Below, piece by piece: positions 36,992 through 37,500 of a stretch of 37,500 bases of DNA. Source of the DNA: Prorocentrum cordatum (Eukaryota > Sar > Dinophyceae > Prorocentrales > Prorocentraceae); assembly GCA_963575745.1 (NCBI GenBank), contig CAUYUJ010008147.1, forward strand, positions 429,248 through 466,747, written 5' to 3'. A program made the translations under genes and the position numbers. The notes under the pieces were generated by a model. That model was not told the origin of the DNA and made no database searches. It saw only the letters and a program-made list of their open reading frames with translations. Within the stretch, counting starts at the first letter, position 1. Each line of letters starts with the position of its first letter.

Positions 36992-37500
36992 TTCTGCTGT
37001 CCGGGTGGCAAGTCAAAGCCAAATTGCGGCGGTGGATCAGCTGACCGTTGAACTCGAGGCTGCAGATGCGCGCGGTGCGGAATTGGTGTTGGAGGCCAAC
37101 GATGGAATGCAGGAAGCGACTGCGGGGAAGGGGCCCGCTGTCGAAGAGGCTAAGCGCGCCGCGGATGAGAGTTTAGTTTTGCCGCGTAGAGCTCGAGGCG
37201 AAGTCGATGACTATCGACAACGTGAGCGCGAAATCGCTCTGGGATCAAACGCTTCGTCTGCACGTGTGATCGCCGAGGCCAGGGGAGCTTCGCTAAGAAC
37301 TCAGATGGTGGAACCGGAAGCCAATGCCAGATTGGGCCCCATGTCCCGCGACGTGGAAATGGTTGCGACGCAGACGCTCAAACAACGGGAAGCTCGCCGT
37401 GAGGCGCAGTATCGTGAACTGTCGGAGCAACGTGTCCACGGGAAACTGAGAGGAAGCACCTCCGAGAAAAGCTCGGCTGTGCCCGTTAGTGCGCCAGGCG
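36978..37500 (+). CDS. Coiled-coil segment, third frame, runs off the window
   Basis: Open for 174 codons to the window edge without a stop, so the protein is truncated by the window. It is rich in Ala, Glu, Arg and Gln with heptad-like hydrophobics (QIAAVDQLTVELEAADARGA, EVDDYRQREREIALGSN, TLKQREARREAQYRELSEQR), then turns Ser-rich. Codon use is ordinary and unlike the repeats. It is one base out of frame with the previous piece, which suggests one gene interrupted by frame breaks. A filament or scaffold role would be typical of such sequence but is not shown. Confidence 0.6.

Noticed and set aside
1-37500. tRNA, rRNA and spliced-leader genes
   Set aside because: Read for B-box-like ggttcga strings with a paired cloverleaf, rRNA signatures and the dinoflagellate spliced-leader core; none found, within the limits of reading by eye.

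Overview
The window looks like non-coding-rich nuclear DNA of a eukaryote. It is packed with trinucleotide and hexanucleotide repeats, satellites and dispersed repeats, and has almost no compact bacterial-style genes. Introns with polypyrimidine tracts and GT/AG ends are visible. The one recognisable protein is an RNase H of the kind carried by non-LTR retroelements, followed by a Cys-rich tail. The GC-rich codons, that retroelement RNase H style and the G/L/W-type repeats (CTTGG arrays) make a dinoflagellate my best guess. This is inference and was not tested against any database.

Layout. 1-7.7 kb: a GAT/GAC tract, then a composite dispersed unit seen about four times. The unit is a 120-130 bp exon-like or SINE-like block, a (TTG)n tract, and a 250-590 bp module ending in a pyrimidine tract. 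Inside this stretch lie a 73-bp satellite (4.38-4.90 kb), GAG tracts and a 138-bp tandem repeat. 7.7-14.1 kb: GC-rich low-copy DNA with several short dispersed families (an inverted-repeat pair, a palindrome family, a CTTCTCAGAAG family, GAG tracts, a 145-bp tandem repeat). 14.2-15.7 kb: the first CTTGG array. 16.5-18.1 kb: a second copy of the 73-bp satellite with its leader, running into 1 kb of GGCTGA hexamers. 18.6-18.8 kb: a 209-bp element with 49-bp terminal inverted repeats.

19.1-21.1 kb holds the best gene: a two-exon model whose splice junction rebuilds the first catalytic Asp of RNase H. 21.2-25.9 kb is pyrimidine-rich or GC-rich low complexity. 26.0-29.7 kb carries CTTGG arrays with a ~410-bp higher-order repeat, one array enclosed by 45-bp terminal inverted repeats, and a stop-free but non-identical triplet stretch. 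30.0-33.5 kb has weak exon candidates around GAG and GTC tracts. 33.5-35.2 kb is mostly (GAT)n. 35.6-37.5 kb has normal coding texture: an acidic, disordered N-terminal part, a Cys-rich piece and an Ala/Glu/Arg coiled coil open to the window edge. These pieces lie in shifting frames.

The genes do not form a pathway. The recurring theme is repeat architecture. Each microsatellite tends to sit at a fixed edge of a dispersed element, and several element families share a short hairpin followed by a conserved motif.
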